64,000 nucleotides of DNA from an uncultured SAR116 cluster alpha proteobacterium (GTDB taxonomy: Bacteria; Pseudomonadota; Alphaproteobacteria; Puniceispirillales; Marisalimonadaceae), in NCBI GenBank assembly GCA_902528415.1, contig CABZSR010000007.1, positions 1 to 64,000 of the forward strand. The letters run 5' to 3'. The position numbers and the translations under genes were made by a program. Each line of letters starts with the position of its first letter. Within the stretch, counting starts at the first letter, position 1. The notes under the pieces were generated by a model. The model made no database searches, was not told the DNA's origin, and saw only the letters and a program-made list of their open reading frames with translations. This document shows positions 55,354 through 64,000 of this stretch, piece after piece.

Positions 55354-55857
55354 CTACATGTACATTCTGGGAAAAAAATAATCAATAACTTCCCCGTTTG
55401 TAAAAACTGGTGGTTTAAAATTATTTTCGGAATATTCTATAATAACAACACCACAAGTCACTAAGTTAACAGGTAACTTATTATAACCTTTAGTTGATAA
55501 TTGATACATTAATGAATTTAAAATAGGATTATGACCTATTACAACCACGGTGCTAAATCCATGCACTTTGGAGGTTAATTTTTTTTTAATCTGATCTATT
55601 GATGCATGATATAAATCTTCTTCAATCGATAAAAAATTGTCTTTATTATCCCAATTTAAAAAAATATTTTCGTAAGTTAGCTTTGCCCTTAACGCTGGAG
55701 AGATTAAAAACAAATCTGGTTTATCTATTCTTTTTTTAAGTTCCTCAGAAATAACTTTACAAGAATTATAACCTCTTTTATTCAAACCCCTTTGAAGATC
55801 ATTGACGTTACCACTCCAATCGGATTTAGCATGACGTATTAATATTAATTTAGACAT
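55354..55857 (-). CDS. SixA-type histidine phosphatase
   Basis: 167 aa; LILIRHAKSDWS, VVVIGHNPILNSL. Confidence 0.9.
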   Translation of the reverse strand: MSKLILIRHAKSDWSGNVNDLQRGLNKRGYNSCKVISEELKKRIDKPDLFLISPALRAKLTYENIFLNWDNKDNFLSIEEDLYHASIDQIKKKLTSKVHGFSTVVVIGHNPILNSLMYQLSTKGYNKLPVNLVTCGVVIIEYSENNFKPPVFTNGEVIDYFFPRMYM

Positions 55858-55863
55858 TTAATA

Positions 55864-57030
55864 TTAACGTATTCTCTCCAAAATTGAGACATAATTTGCG
55901 ACAGAGGCTCCGCCCATATTAAAAATACCTGCTAATTTAGCATCTTTGACCTGCATGTCATCTGCCTCCCCAGTGAGTTGCATTGCTGACATCACATGTT
56001 GAGAAACTCCAGTAGCGCCGACAGGGTGCCCTTTTGACTTAAGACCGCCTGAGGGATTTATAGGAAGTCTACCATTTTTTTGAACCCAGCCCTCTTCGAT
56101 TGCTTTATAACCTTCGCCTAATTTAGTTAAACCCATTGCTTCATATTCAATAAGTTCTGCAATTGTGAAACAGTCATGGGTTTCTACAAACGACAAATCA
56201 TCAAGATTTATTTTAGCATCTTGCAGGGCATAACTCCAAGCTTGACGAGCACCTTCAAACTCTGTTTTTTCTCTTTTACTCAGTGGAAGAATATCATTTA
56301 CGTGTCTTCTTGCTCTAAAGGCAATTGCTCTCTTTGCAGAAAGGGCAAGGTCTATGTCTTGAATTATTAAAGCAGCAGCACCGTCAGATACCATAGAGCA
56401 ATCTGTTCTTCTTAACGGCTCTGCAACGTAAGGATTCTTTTCTGAAACAGAATTACAAAAATCAAAACCTAGATTTTTTTGCATATGAGCAAGAGGATTT
56501 ACACTTCCATTCTCGTGATTTTTAGCAGCAATTTTAGCCAGCACATCTGATTTATCCCCATATTTTTGAAAATAAGCATTTGCTATAGTTGCAAAAACAC
56601 CTGTAAACCCCCCTTTGGTTTCTCCTTCTTCTGGCCGATAACTTGCACCTAAGAGAATGTCACCAACTTTTTCGGAAGACGTGTCTGTCATTTTCTCTAC
56701 ACCAACAACAAGTGTTGTCTTTGCTCTTTTGGCTTCAATTGCATTCATCGCTGTATGAATGGCCGCTGAACCTGTTGCGCACGCATTTTCAACTCTCATA
56801 GCTGGTACATACCTTAGATCTATCTGTGAAACAGCTGGTAATGCACCATGAAAATCCTGCTTTTGAAACCCATTATTGAACGTTCCAACATAAATTGCAT
56901 CTATATCTTTTGGCGAAATTTCTGCATGATTTATTGCCTGTTCAACAACTTCTGCAATCATATTCTCTGAAGATTGATCTTTATTTACACCAAATTTATT
57001 ATGGGCCCAGCCAGTTATACAAGATGACAT
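55864..57030 (-). CDS. Thiolase-family acetyl-CoA acetyltransferase
   Basis: 388 aa; VENACATGSAAIHTAMNAI, NPSGGLKSKGHPVGATGVSQ. Confidence 0.95.
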   Translation of the reverse strand: MSSCITGWAHNKFGVNKDQSSENMIAEVVEQAINHAEISPKDIDAIYVGTFNNGFQKQDFHGALPAVSQIDLRYVPAMRVENACATGSAAIHTAMNAIEAKRAKTTLVVGVEKMTDTSSEKVGDILLGASYRPEEGETKGGFTGVFATIANAYFQKYGDKSDVLAKIAAKNHENGSVNPLAHMQKNLGFDFCNSVSEKNPYVAEPLRRTDCSMVSDGAAALIIQDIDLALSAKRAIAFRARRHVNDILPLSKREKTEFEGARQAWSYALQDAKINLDDLSFVETHDCFTIAELIEYEAMGLTKLGEGYKAIEEGWVQKNGRLPINPSGGLKSKGHPVGATGVSQHVMSAMQLTGEADDMQVKDAKLAGIFNMGGASVANYVSILERIR

Positions 57031-57053
57031 TTTATCCTCCTAAAAAAGATATT

Positions 57054-57776
57054 CTAATTACAAATTTTCATAAGTAAATTCAAAGTTTCTTTTGGATGTG
57101 TAAACATAGCATTATGCCCTGCCTTCAATTCAAAAATTGGCCAATTCATTTTTCTTACTGACACTCTTGAACTTTCTAAAGATTGATAGACTGGATCAGT
57201 ACAAAATATGTAAGAAACAGAAAGTCCATTCCCAATTTCATTTTCTAAATTCAGTTTTGATTTAAAAGTGCTTACAGGATGAGGAGTTAATTTACTAGCC
57301 AAGATTAAAGATTTTCTAATATCAAAAACTCCAAATGCTTCGGGTGATGGAGGAGGAATTGAGAGCTTGCCTTCAGATTGTTCTGCTAAAGCCGTTCTTT
57401 CTTTAACTATTTCTTTTGGAGCAATATCAAAAGGACTTTGACCACTTGATAAAATCATTGCATCAAAATAAACAAGCCTATTAATTCTCTCTTTTAATCT
57501 GTCTGCAACACCACTTATGATACTTCCCGCAAAGCTATGTCCTACTAATACTATATTTTCTAAATCTTCTAACAAAATATGATTAATTATATCATCAATA
57601 TATGTGTCTAAAGTTATCTCAGGGGACAATAAATGTTTTCTTTCACCTAAACCCGTTTGGGTAGGACAAGTTACATTATAACCTTGATATACTAAGAGAT
57701 CTGCAACTTCTTTCCAAATCCACCCACCATGCCAAGCACCGTGAACTAATACAAAATTAGGTTTATTATTTGTCAT
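57054..57776 (-). CDS. Alpha/beta hydrolase
   Basis: MTNNKPNFVLVHGAWHGGWIWKEVADLL, VLVGHSFAGSIISGVADRL; ATG 57776 preferred over track start 57824. Confidence 0.93.
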   Translation of the reverse strand: MTNNKPNFVLVHGAWHGGWIWKEVADLLVYQGYNVTCPTQTGLGERKHLLSPEITLDTYIDDIINHILLEDLENIVLVGHSFAGSIISGVADRLKERINRLVYFDAMILSSGQSPFDIAPKEIVKERTALAEQSEGKLSIPPPSPEAFGVFDIRKSLILASKLTPHPVSTFKSKLNLENEIGNGLSVSYIFCTDPVYQSLESSRVSVRKMNWPIFELKAGHNAMFTHPKETLNLLMKICN

Positions 57777-57865
57777 ATAGATCTCTTTAAATTTATCAAT
57801 TAAATGATAATATAATACTATCAATAATAAATATGTGTCACTTAATTTAAATAAAAGAAATTAGA

Positions 57866-58564
57866 ATGGAACCATTAAATATAGCTATTTTTGGGAGCTC
57901 TGGTGCAATTGGCAAAGCATTGTGTTTTGAATTTTCAAAAAACAATAGTGTAAATAACATATTTGCCTTTTCTAGGAATGGTGTTCAATTAGATCATCAA
58001 TCTATAATTTCAAAAGAAGTAAATTATTTAAATGAAAATAGCTTGGCTGAGACCGCTCAATCACTTGAATGTAAGTTGGACGTTATTGTTGTGGCAATTG
58101 GTGCGCTTGAACAACCAGAAAAATCAATAAGAGATCTATCCTCTGTTAAATTTATTGACATGTTTAATGCTAATACTATTCCAACTGCTTTAATTGCAAA
58201 ATATTTTTTACCCAAATTATACAGAGATAGAATAACAAAATTTGCTTCAATTTCAGCTAGAGTTGGAAGTATAGAAGACAACGAACTAGGTGGTTGGTAT
58301 TCTTATAGGGCATCTAAATCTGCTTTAAATATGGTTTTAAAAGGATTATCAATTGAACAAAAAAGATCAAATCCAGATAGTATCATCTTTGGACTTCATC
58401 CAGGCACAGTAGATTCAAAATTATCGAAACCTTTTCAAAAAAAAGATAAAGAATATTTTACTCCCGAATATTCTGCAAAAAAATTGGTAAGTGTTATTGG
58501 TACAAAGACAGTAGCTAGTAATGGTAAAATATTTGATTGGGATAATAAAATCATTCCCTATTAA
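57866..58564 (+). CDS. SDR-family oxidoreductase
   Basis: 232 aa; IAIFGSSGAIGKALCFEF, YSYRASKSALNMVLKGL. Confidence 0.92.
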   Translation: MEPLNIAIFGSSGAIGKALCFEFSKNNSVNNIFAFSRNGVQLDHQSIISKEVNYLNENSLAETAQSLECKLDVIVVAIGALEQPEKSIRDLSSVKFIDMFNANTIPTALIAKYFLPKLYRDRITKFASISARVGSIEDNELGGWYSYRASKSALNMVLKGLSIEQKRSNPDSIIFGLHPGTVDSKLSKPFQKKDKEYFTPEYSAKKLVSVIGTKTVASNGKIFDWDNKIIPY

Positions 58565-59532
58565 GAATTAGGTTTATATTCTGGTATATTATAATTAGTG
58601 AGATGTTTCTGCCAAAATTCTTGCGTCAATTTAGCCCCTAATCTCATAAAAACATAAACGATACATAATGTTAAAACCGCTCTTAAAAAAAGCGTTATTA
58701 TAATATTTGAACCTATAAGTGAAATGACTGCAGTATCTTCAATTATGCTATGAAGCATTCCTACTAAGACTAAAACGCCAAAAACATCCTTATAGTGAAG
58801 TTTTCCAGTTTTAACTTCTTTAATTAAAAGTCCTGCACCAAAGCCAATCCCAAGGGTCACTCCTACTATTGCAATTGTAGAAGCTTTTTCACCAACTCCG
58901 AGAAAGTTTAAAAAGGGTTTTAGAGCTTTTTCTATTAATCGTTCAATGCCTACATATTTTAAAAAATCTAAAATTATTACAAGTGCTATAATAATAATAA
59001 AGATCATGCCCAGCCCTTTTAGTTGAGATAAGCCCCAACTAAATAAATCAGGTGCGCTTTCTAAACTTGGTAATAAAATTGTAGCTGGGTAATTCATATA
59101 ACCAGTAAGTTGAAAAAAAAGATTCAAAAAATAGCATGATAAAATACCAAGGCCTAATCTAATAAATATCATAGCACGGGCTCTTACTCCTGCTTTTCTA
59201 CAAATAATAACTTCAATAGGCAATGAATGTGTGAATAAAATTAAAAGTCCTAATACACTTGCCTGAGCAGCAGTAAATGGCATGTCGGCTGGTAGACCTG
59301 AAAAAACTATTAAACCTGCATAGGGGCTTGTGAGCAATGAAGTGGTAAAAACTAATGAAATAGCCTCTGGTAATCCTAACAAAAACATTAAAGGAGCACA
59401 GAACTTATTTAATATTTCAACAAAACCTAACTCATCTAGTATTTTTACTATAATTAATGTTGGTATCATTATTATGAATAGCTCATAAGTAATTTCAAGG
59501 GATGACTTTGTAAGCTCTCTGATCTTATTCAT
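58561..59532 (-). CDS. Nucleoside-recognition/Gate-domain membrane protein
   Basis: 323 aa; multi-TM; TSPYAGLIVFSGLPADMPFTAAQASVLGLLILFTHSLPIEVIIC. Confidence 0.7.
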   Translation of the reverse strand: MNKIRELTKSSLEITYELFIIMIPTLIIVKILDELGFVEILNKFCAPLMFLLGLPEAISLVFTTSLLTSPYAGLIVFSGLPADMPFTAAQASVLGLLILFTHSLPIEVIICRKAGVRARAMIFIRLGLGILSCYFLNLFFQLTGYMNYPATILLPSLESAPDLFSWGLSQLKGLGMIFIIIIALVIILDFLKYVGIERLIEKALKPFLNFLGVGEKASTIAIVGVTLGIGFGAGLLIKEVKTGKLHYKDVFGVLVLVGMLHSIIEDTAVISLIGSNIIITLFLRAVLTLCIVYVFMRLGAKLTQEFWQKHLTNYNIPEYKPNS

Positions 59533-59545
59533 TAGTAATTCCTCT

Positions 59546-60787
59546 TCAATCCAGAACTAGCTTATCTTTTTTGAAATAAATTTGCCACATTATGAATGTT
59601 ACTATCAAAAGATTTGTAAAATTCCAAAAGATTCCATTTACAAATGCTAATTTATAAGATTGGGTAATATCAAAAATTTCACCAGACATCCAGCCACCTA
59701 AGCCCATACCTACAATTGTTGCCATAATGACTAATCCAACTCTTTCACCAACCTGTTCAATTGGCAGATATTTTCTTATTATCATAGCATATGCAGGCAC
59801 TATACCTCCTTGGGACAACCCAAACATTAACGAAACAATATAAAGCGATAATTGACTATCAAACGGCAAGAAAAATACTAAGGAAAGCATTTGTAATAAT
59901 GATCCAATAAATAAAGTGTAAACAGGACCAATCTTGTCGGACAAGAAACCGAACCCAACTCTACTTATCATTCCTGAAAAAAGCATTACTGCCAAAATTT
60001 CAGCTCCGATGCTCAATCCAAAGCCTCTCTCAACACATAAAGCAACAATATGTACTTGTGGCATTGCCATTGCCAAGCAACAACCAATTCCTGCCAAAAT
60101 TAATAAGATTTGTAATGTATTGGGACTTAAGTTGGTTAAACTGTTTCCATCAGTACTTAAATCATTATTAGATATGTTACTTGCAACATTGTTTTTTAGA
60201 AATAATGCTATTGGAAACATAATCACCATACAGATTATTGCTATATACAAGTAAACTTCTTTCCATGAAGTGTATTCAAGGAAATAACTAATGATTAAAG
60301 GCCAAAAAGCTCCAGCCACATAATTAGCACTAGCAATAATCGCAACAGCTAACCCTCTTCTTTTTTCAAAAAAATTTCCTATATCCGCCATAGATGGGCC
60401 AAAAAAAGTCGCAGCAGCCGTCCCCATGAAAATTTGTAAGATTAACAAATGCCAAAAATTGGTAGATATCATTGCAATTAAATAAGAAGAAACAAGAATT
60501 ATTATTGCGAAAATAATTGGTAACTTTAAGCCAAATTTATCAATAATTTTTCCAATTAAAAAATTACCAAGTCCAAAACCAACCATAGTAGTAGCGTATA
60601 GTAAACTTGCCTGTCCCCTATCTATATTAAACTCGTTTTCAATTGCAGGCATTACAACCACAACTGACCACATACCAACTGTACCAATAACACCTATAGT
60701 AAATAATAATATTAGCCTAATCCAAGACTTTAAGCTGTCATATTCTATGTTAGAGGTAGTATTAAATGCGCTTATGACACCCACCAT
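59546..60787 (-). CDS. MFS transporter
   Basis: 413 aa; 12-TM layout; YATTMVGFGLGNFLIGKIIDKFGLKLP and RVGFGFLSDKIGP. Confidence 0.93.
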   Translation of the reverse strand: MVGVISAFNTTSNIEYDSLKSWIRLILLFTIGVIGTVGMWSVVVVMPAIENEFNIDRGQASLLYATTMVGFGLGNFLIGKIIDKFGLKLPIIFAIIILVSSYLIAMISTNFWHLLILQIFMGTAAATFFGPSMADIGNFFEKRRGLAVAIIASANYVAGAFWPLIISYFLEYTSWKEVYLYIAIICMVIMFPIALFLKNNVASNISNNDLSTDGNSLTNLSPNTLQILLILAGIGCCLAMAMPQVHIVALCVERGFGLSIGAEILAVMLFSGMISRVGFGFLSDKIGPVYTLFIGSLLQMLSLVFFLPFDSQLSLYIVSLMFGLSQGGIVPAYAMIIRKYLPIEQVGERVGLVIMATIVGMGLGGWMSGEIFDITQSYKLAFVNGIFWNFTNLLIVTFIMWQIYFKKDKLVLD

Positions 60788-60820
60788 TAATTATATTAAA
60801 AACGATTTAATCAGGTTAAT

Positions 60821-62038
60821 TTATATTATACCTTTATCCTTTAAATTCTTGATCTCATCCAACGACAAGCCAATTTTTTCAGATAAAATTTCTTCAGTAT
60901 GTTCTCCTAATGATGGAGGTGACAATCTATAACTTGGAGGTGTCTCCTGCATTTTTATTGGATTGGCTATTAATCTTAGTGGGGCTTTTCCTGTTTTAGT
61001 GTGGTCCATTTCAACAATCATTTCTCTAGCCTTTACGTGTGGATCTGAAAAAACTTCACTCAATGTATTAATTGGACCACATCCAATTTTTTGTTTTTCC
61101 AACTCAGTCAGCCACCAAGATGAAGTATGTCTTTTGGTAATTTCATTTAGTGTATTTGTTACAAATTCTCTATTAGACACTCGATCTGCATTTGTCTTAA
61201 ATTTCGGATCTTCTATTAATTGTTCATCTCCAGACAACTTACAAAATCTTTCAAATGTAGGATCATTACCAATTGATAAAACAATATAACCATCTGATGT
61301 TGGCATAACTTGATAAGGAACAATATTTGGATGTTGATTACCTAATCTATGTGGATTTTTATTAGTAGATAAATAATTCATACCTTGATTTGCTAACCAT
61401 GCAACATGAGTATCTAACATCCCAATATCTATAAACTGGCCTTCACCTGTATTTATTTGATGCCGGACAGCTGCTAATATCCCAACAGAAGCAAACATAC
61501 CCGCCATTAGATCTCCGATAGGAACCCCAACTTTCATAGGCTCACCGTCTGGCTCTCCTGTTAAAGCCATTACACCACCCATTGCTTGAATTAATCCGTC
61601 GTAACCTGGTCTGGATGCATATGGCCCGGTCTGTCCAAAACCAGTAATAGAACAATATATTAACTTTGGAAAATCTGATTTTAAATTATTATATCCAAGT
61701 CCGTATTTTTCTAAGGTACCTGTTTTAAAGTTTTCAACTAAAATATCACATTCAGATAATAATTTTTTAACTAAGCCCTGACCTTCTTTTGTACTAAGAT
61801 TGATCGTAATTGATCTTTTGTTTCTATTAGCGCCACAAAAATACGCGCTAAGGTCTGTCTCTTCGCCATCATCATTTTTTACAAAAGGTGGAGCAAATCC
61901 TCTAGTATCGTCGCCACCTCCAGGTCTCTCAACTTTAATTATATCAGCCCCTAAATCTCCTAGCATTTGTGTACAATATGGACCAGCTAATACCCTAGTT
62001 AAATCTAGCACTTTAATACCCTTTAATGAATTATTCAT
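60821..62038 (-). CDS. CaiB/BaiF (class III) CoA-transferase
   Basis: 405 aa; LKGIKVLDLTRVLAGPYCTQMLGDLGADIIKVERPGGGDDTRGFAPPF. Confidence 0.97.
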   Translation of the reverse strand: MNNSLKGIKVLDLTRVLAGPYCTQMLGDLGADIIKVERPGGGDDTRGFAPPFVKNDDGEETDLSAYFCGANRNKRSITINLSTKEGQGLVKKLLSECDILVENFKTGTLEKYGLGYNNLKSDFPKLIYCSITGFGQTGPYASRPGYDGLIQAMGGVMALTGEPDGEPMKVGVPIGDLMAGMFASVGILAAVRHQINTGEGQFIDIGMLDTHVAWLANQGMNYLSTNKNPHRLGNQHPNIVPYQVMPTSDGYIVLSIGNDPTFERFCKLSGDEQLIEDPKFKTNADRVSNREFVTNTLNEITKRHTSSWWLTELEKQKIGCGPINTLSEVFSDPHVKAREMIVEMDHTKTGKAPLRLIANPIKMQETPPSYRLSPPSLGEHTEEILSEKIGLSLDEIKNLKDKGII

Positions 62039-62212
62039 ATTTTAATCTCTTATTGTGTTTTAATTTTTATTGTCTGGCTTGAAATATATACAAACTAAAT
62101 TAAATATGCATTGTTTTAATTAAATATTAGATTTACTAGAACTAAATTAATTTTAATGTATATTCTTAACTTCTTAAGTATTTATTACCAACCGACTTTT
62201 CATGAGATATTA

Positions 62213-63226
62213 ATGACAAAATTAGAAATTAATAAGCCAAAATTTGGTGAATTAACTCAGATAGCTTCTGATTTATATTGGGCACATTTCGAGCTACCTT
62301 TTAGATTAAACCATGTAAATTTATTTCTTATGGATACCCCTAGCGGCATTTTAATTTTAGACGCAGGTTTAAAATCAGATCATTCAGAAGAACATTGGGA
62401 GGCATTGATTAATGGACCACTCAAATCAAAAAAATTTGCTGGATTATTAATAACTCATTATCACCCTGATCACATAGGAATGGCCGGGTGGCTCCAAGAT
62501 AAATTAAACATAAAATGTTACACTAGTGAAAAAGAGCTTTTTACTGCGAAAACATTTCGCTTAATGCCAGATGATAAATATGCTGATATCTTCAGAAATG
62601 TTTTTGTAAGGGCTGGTATGACTGAAGAAGATATTATCGCAAAGGGACCAGCTACAAGACTTTATAAAAATAGAGTTTATGAACTTCCAGAATTTGAAAT
62701 TATCAAATCTGGACACGAAATTGAATCAAATGATGGTAATTGGTTAGTAAGAACTGACTCAGGTCATTCACCAGAACATATTTCATTATTGGACAAAAAA
62801 AGAAAGTTATACCTCTCGGGAGATTTTTTACTACCTCGTATATCTCCTAACATTTCTGATAATTTTTTTGATCCTTTTGATGATAGACTAGGAGGATATT
62901 TTAAATACTTAAATCAAATTCAAGTAATTGGTTCTGATACAAAAGTTTTTCCTTGTCATGATTGGCCTTTCATTAACGGTTCAGAACGGGCTCAAGATTT
63001 AATCAAACACCATAATAATAGACTTAGTTTAATTTTAAATGAGTTAGAAAATCGAAGTATTACAATTATGGATTCAATTGAAATTATCTTTGACAGAAAA
63101 ATTGGTGACGAACAAATGCATTTTGCTATTGGAGAAGCAAGAGCACACTTAATTCATTTAGATGTAACTGGACAGGCTAAAAGTGAAACGGATGATAGAG
63201 GTACGGTTCATTATTCTTGTTTGTAA
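62213..63226 (+). CDS. MBL-fold metallohydrolase
   Basis: LLITHYHPDHIGMAGWLQ, TDSGHSPEHISLLD, LYLSGDFLLP; ATG 62213 preferred over track ATG 62156. Confidence 0.92.
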   Translation: MTKLEINKPKFGELTQIASDLYWAHFELPFRLNHVNLFLMDTPSGILILDAGLKSDHSEEHWEALINGPLKSKKFAGLLITHYHPDHIGMAGWLQDKLNIKCYTSEKELFTAKTFRLMPDDKYADIFRNVFVRAGMTEEDIIAKGPATRLYKNRVYELPEFEIIKSGHEIESNDGNWLVRTDSGHSPEHISLLDKKRKLYLSGDFLLPRISPNISDNFFDPFDDRLGGYFKYLNQIQVIGSDTKVFPCHDWPFINGSERAQDLIKHHNNRLSLILNELENRSITIMDSIEIIFDRKIGDEQMHFAIGEARAHLIHLDVTGQAKSETDDRGTVHYSCL

Positions 63227-63253
63227 TTGATTCATAAAAATAATTTTTTATGG

Positions 63254-63297
63254 ATCATTACGATACTAAAATGTATGTAAATTAATCATTACGATAC
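63254..63297. repeat. 13-bp direct repeat ATCATTACGATAC, two copies 31 bp apart
   Basis: Identical copies at 63254-63266 and 63285-63297 upstream of the urtA-like gene. Confidence 0.85.
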
Positions 63298-63316
63298 AAT
63301 TGGTATTTAAAGTGAT

Positions 63317-63386
63317 TAATAAATAGACCTTTAACACATTTACATGTCGCAATTTGTAATATACGAAAAATTCATAATAAATAGAC
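63317..63386. repeat. 12-bp direct repeat TAATAAATAGAC, two copies 58 bp apart
   Basis: Identical copies at 63317-63328 and 63375-63386. Confidence 0.75.
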
Positions 63387-63425
63387 ATAACATATATTTT
63401 TATATTTATTAATGAAAGGAATATT

Positions 63426-64000
63426 ATGTTATTTAATTTAACTAAAAGATTAACACTAGTTATGTTCGCTATTTTTTTGGGAAACAGCGTTTTAGCCGAC
63501 GGTCACGGTAAAATTAAAATCGGTATTTTACATTCGTTATCAGGAACTATGGCTATTTCTGAGACAACACTAAAAGATACAATGTTAATGTTAATTGATG
63601 AACAAAATAAAAAAGGAGGTATTTTAGGAAAAAAATTAGAACCTGTGGTAGTTGATCCTGCATCTAATTGGCCGTTATTTGCCGAAAAAGCTAGAGAACT
63701 ATTAACCGTATCTAAAGTTGATGTTATGTTTGGTTGTTGGACTTCAGTTTCCAGAAAATCAGCATTACCAGTACTTGAAGAATTAAATGGATTGTTGTTT
63801 TATCCTGTTCAGTATGAAGGTGAAGAAAGTTCAAAAAATGTTTTTTACACTGGCGCCGCACCTAATCAACAAGCTATACCAGCAACTGATTATTATTTAG
63901 AAGAATTAGGTGTCAAAAAATTTGCATTGCTTGGAACCGACTATGTATATCCAAGAACAACTAATAAAATCTTAAAGCAATATCTTATTGACAAAGGAAT
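63426..64000 (+). CDS. urtA: Urea-type ABC transporter substrate-binding protein (UrtA-like), truncated at window edge
   Basis: Manual translation [93 protein letters not shown]; not in ORF track because it runs off the edge. Confidence 0.88.
   Translation, partial: MLFNLTKRLTLVMFAIFLGNSVLADGHGKIKIGILHSLSGTMAISETTLKDTMLMLIDEQNKKGGILGKKLEPVVVDPASNWPLFAEKARELLTVSKVDVMFGCWTSVSRKSALPVLEELNGLLFYPVQYEGEESSKNVFYTGAAPNQQAIPATDYYLEELGVKKFALLGTDYVYPRTTNKILKQYLIDKG

Noticed and set aside
63232-63252. CATAAAAATAATTTTTTATG as terminator after the MBL gene
   Set aside because: AT-only weak stem with no following T-run; not convincing.
1-64000. CRISPR array, transposon or integron
   Set aside because: No regularly spaced short repeats, transposase or integrase recognised; the repeats present are protein-coding.

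Overview
AT-rich 64 kb bacterial chromosome segment, probably from a low-GC marine alphaproteobacterium-like organism (taxonomy is inference). About 1-38 kb is a flagellar superlocus: fliD (truncated by the left edge), fliS-like, flgBCDEFGHIJKL, flgM, flgA, flgP/flgT-like H-ring genes, flhA-flhF-flhG-fliA, an extra FlgE/F/G-family gene, a ParA-family ATPase and a FliL-like gene. About 38-49 kb holds PLP and beta-decarboxylating dehydrogenase enzymes plus an iron locus (ferric ABC permease and binding protein, Fur, DUF4856-like protein, Bfd, Bfr) with Fur-box-like palindromes. About 48.8-63.2 kb is a catabolic region (isocitrate/tartrate-DH-like dehydrogenase, OtnK-like kinase, RraA-like protein, acyl-CoA dehydrogenases, enoyl-CoA hydratase, thiolase, CoA transferase, transporters). 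A urea-ABC-type binding protein gene runs off the right edge. Most striking observations: (1) giant FlgE (1706 aa) and FlgK (2126 aa) with internal repeat arrays whose FlgK unit is also in FliD; (2) a set of six good sigma-54-type -24/-12 sites in front of the flagellar units; (3) an unannotated 26-codon ORF (37171-37251, minus) with a 12-nt Shine-Dalgarno match and its own intrinsic terminator; (4) a Fur box sitting exactly in the 17-bp spacer of a sigma-70-like promoter whose predicted transcript begins with a perfect 11-bp stem; (5) a nitrile-hydratase-leader-like (NHLP) small protein with no maturase nearby. No rRNA, tRNA, CRISPR array or transposase was recognised.
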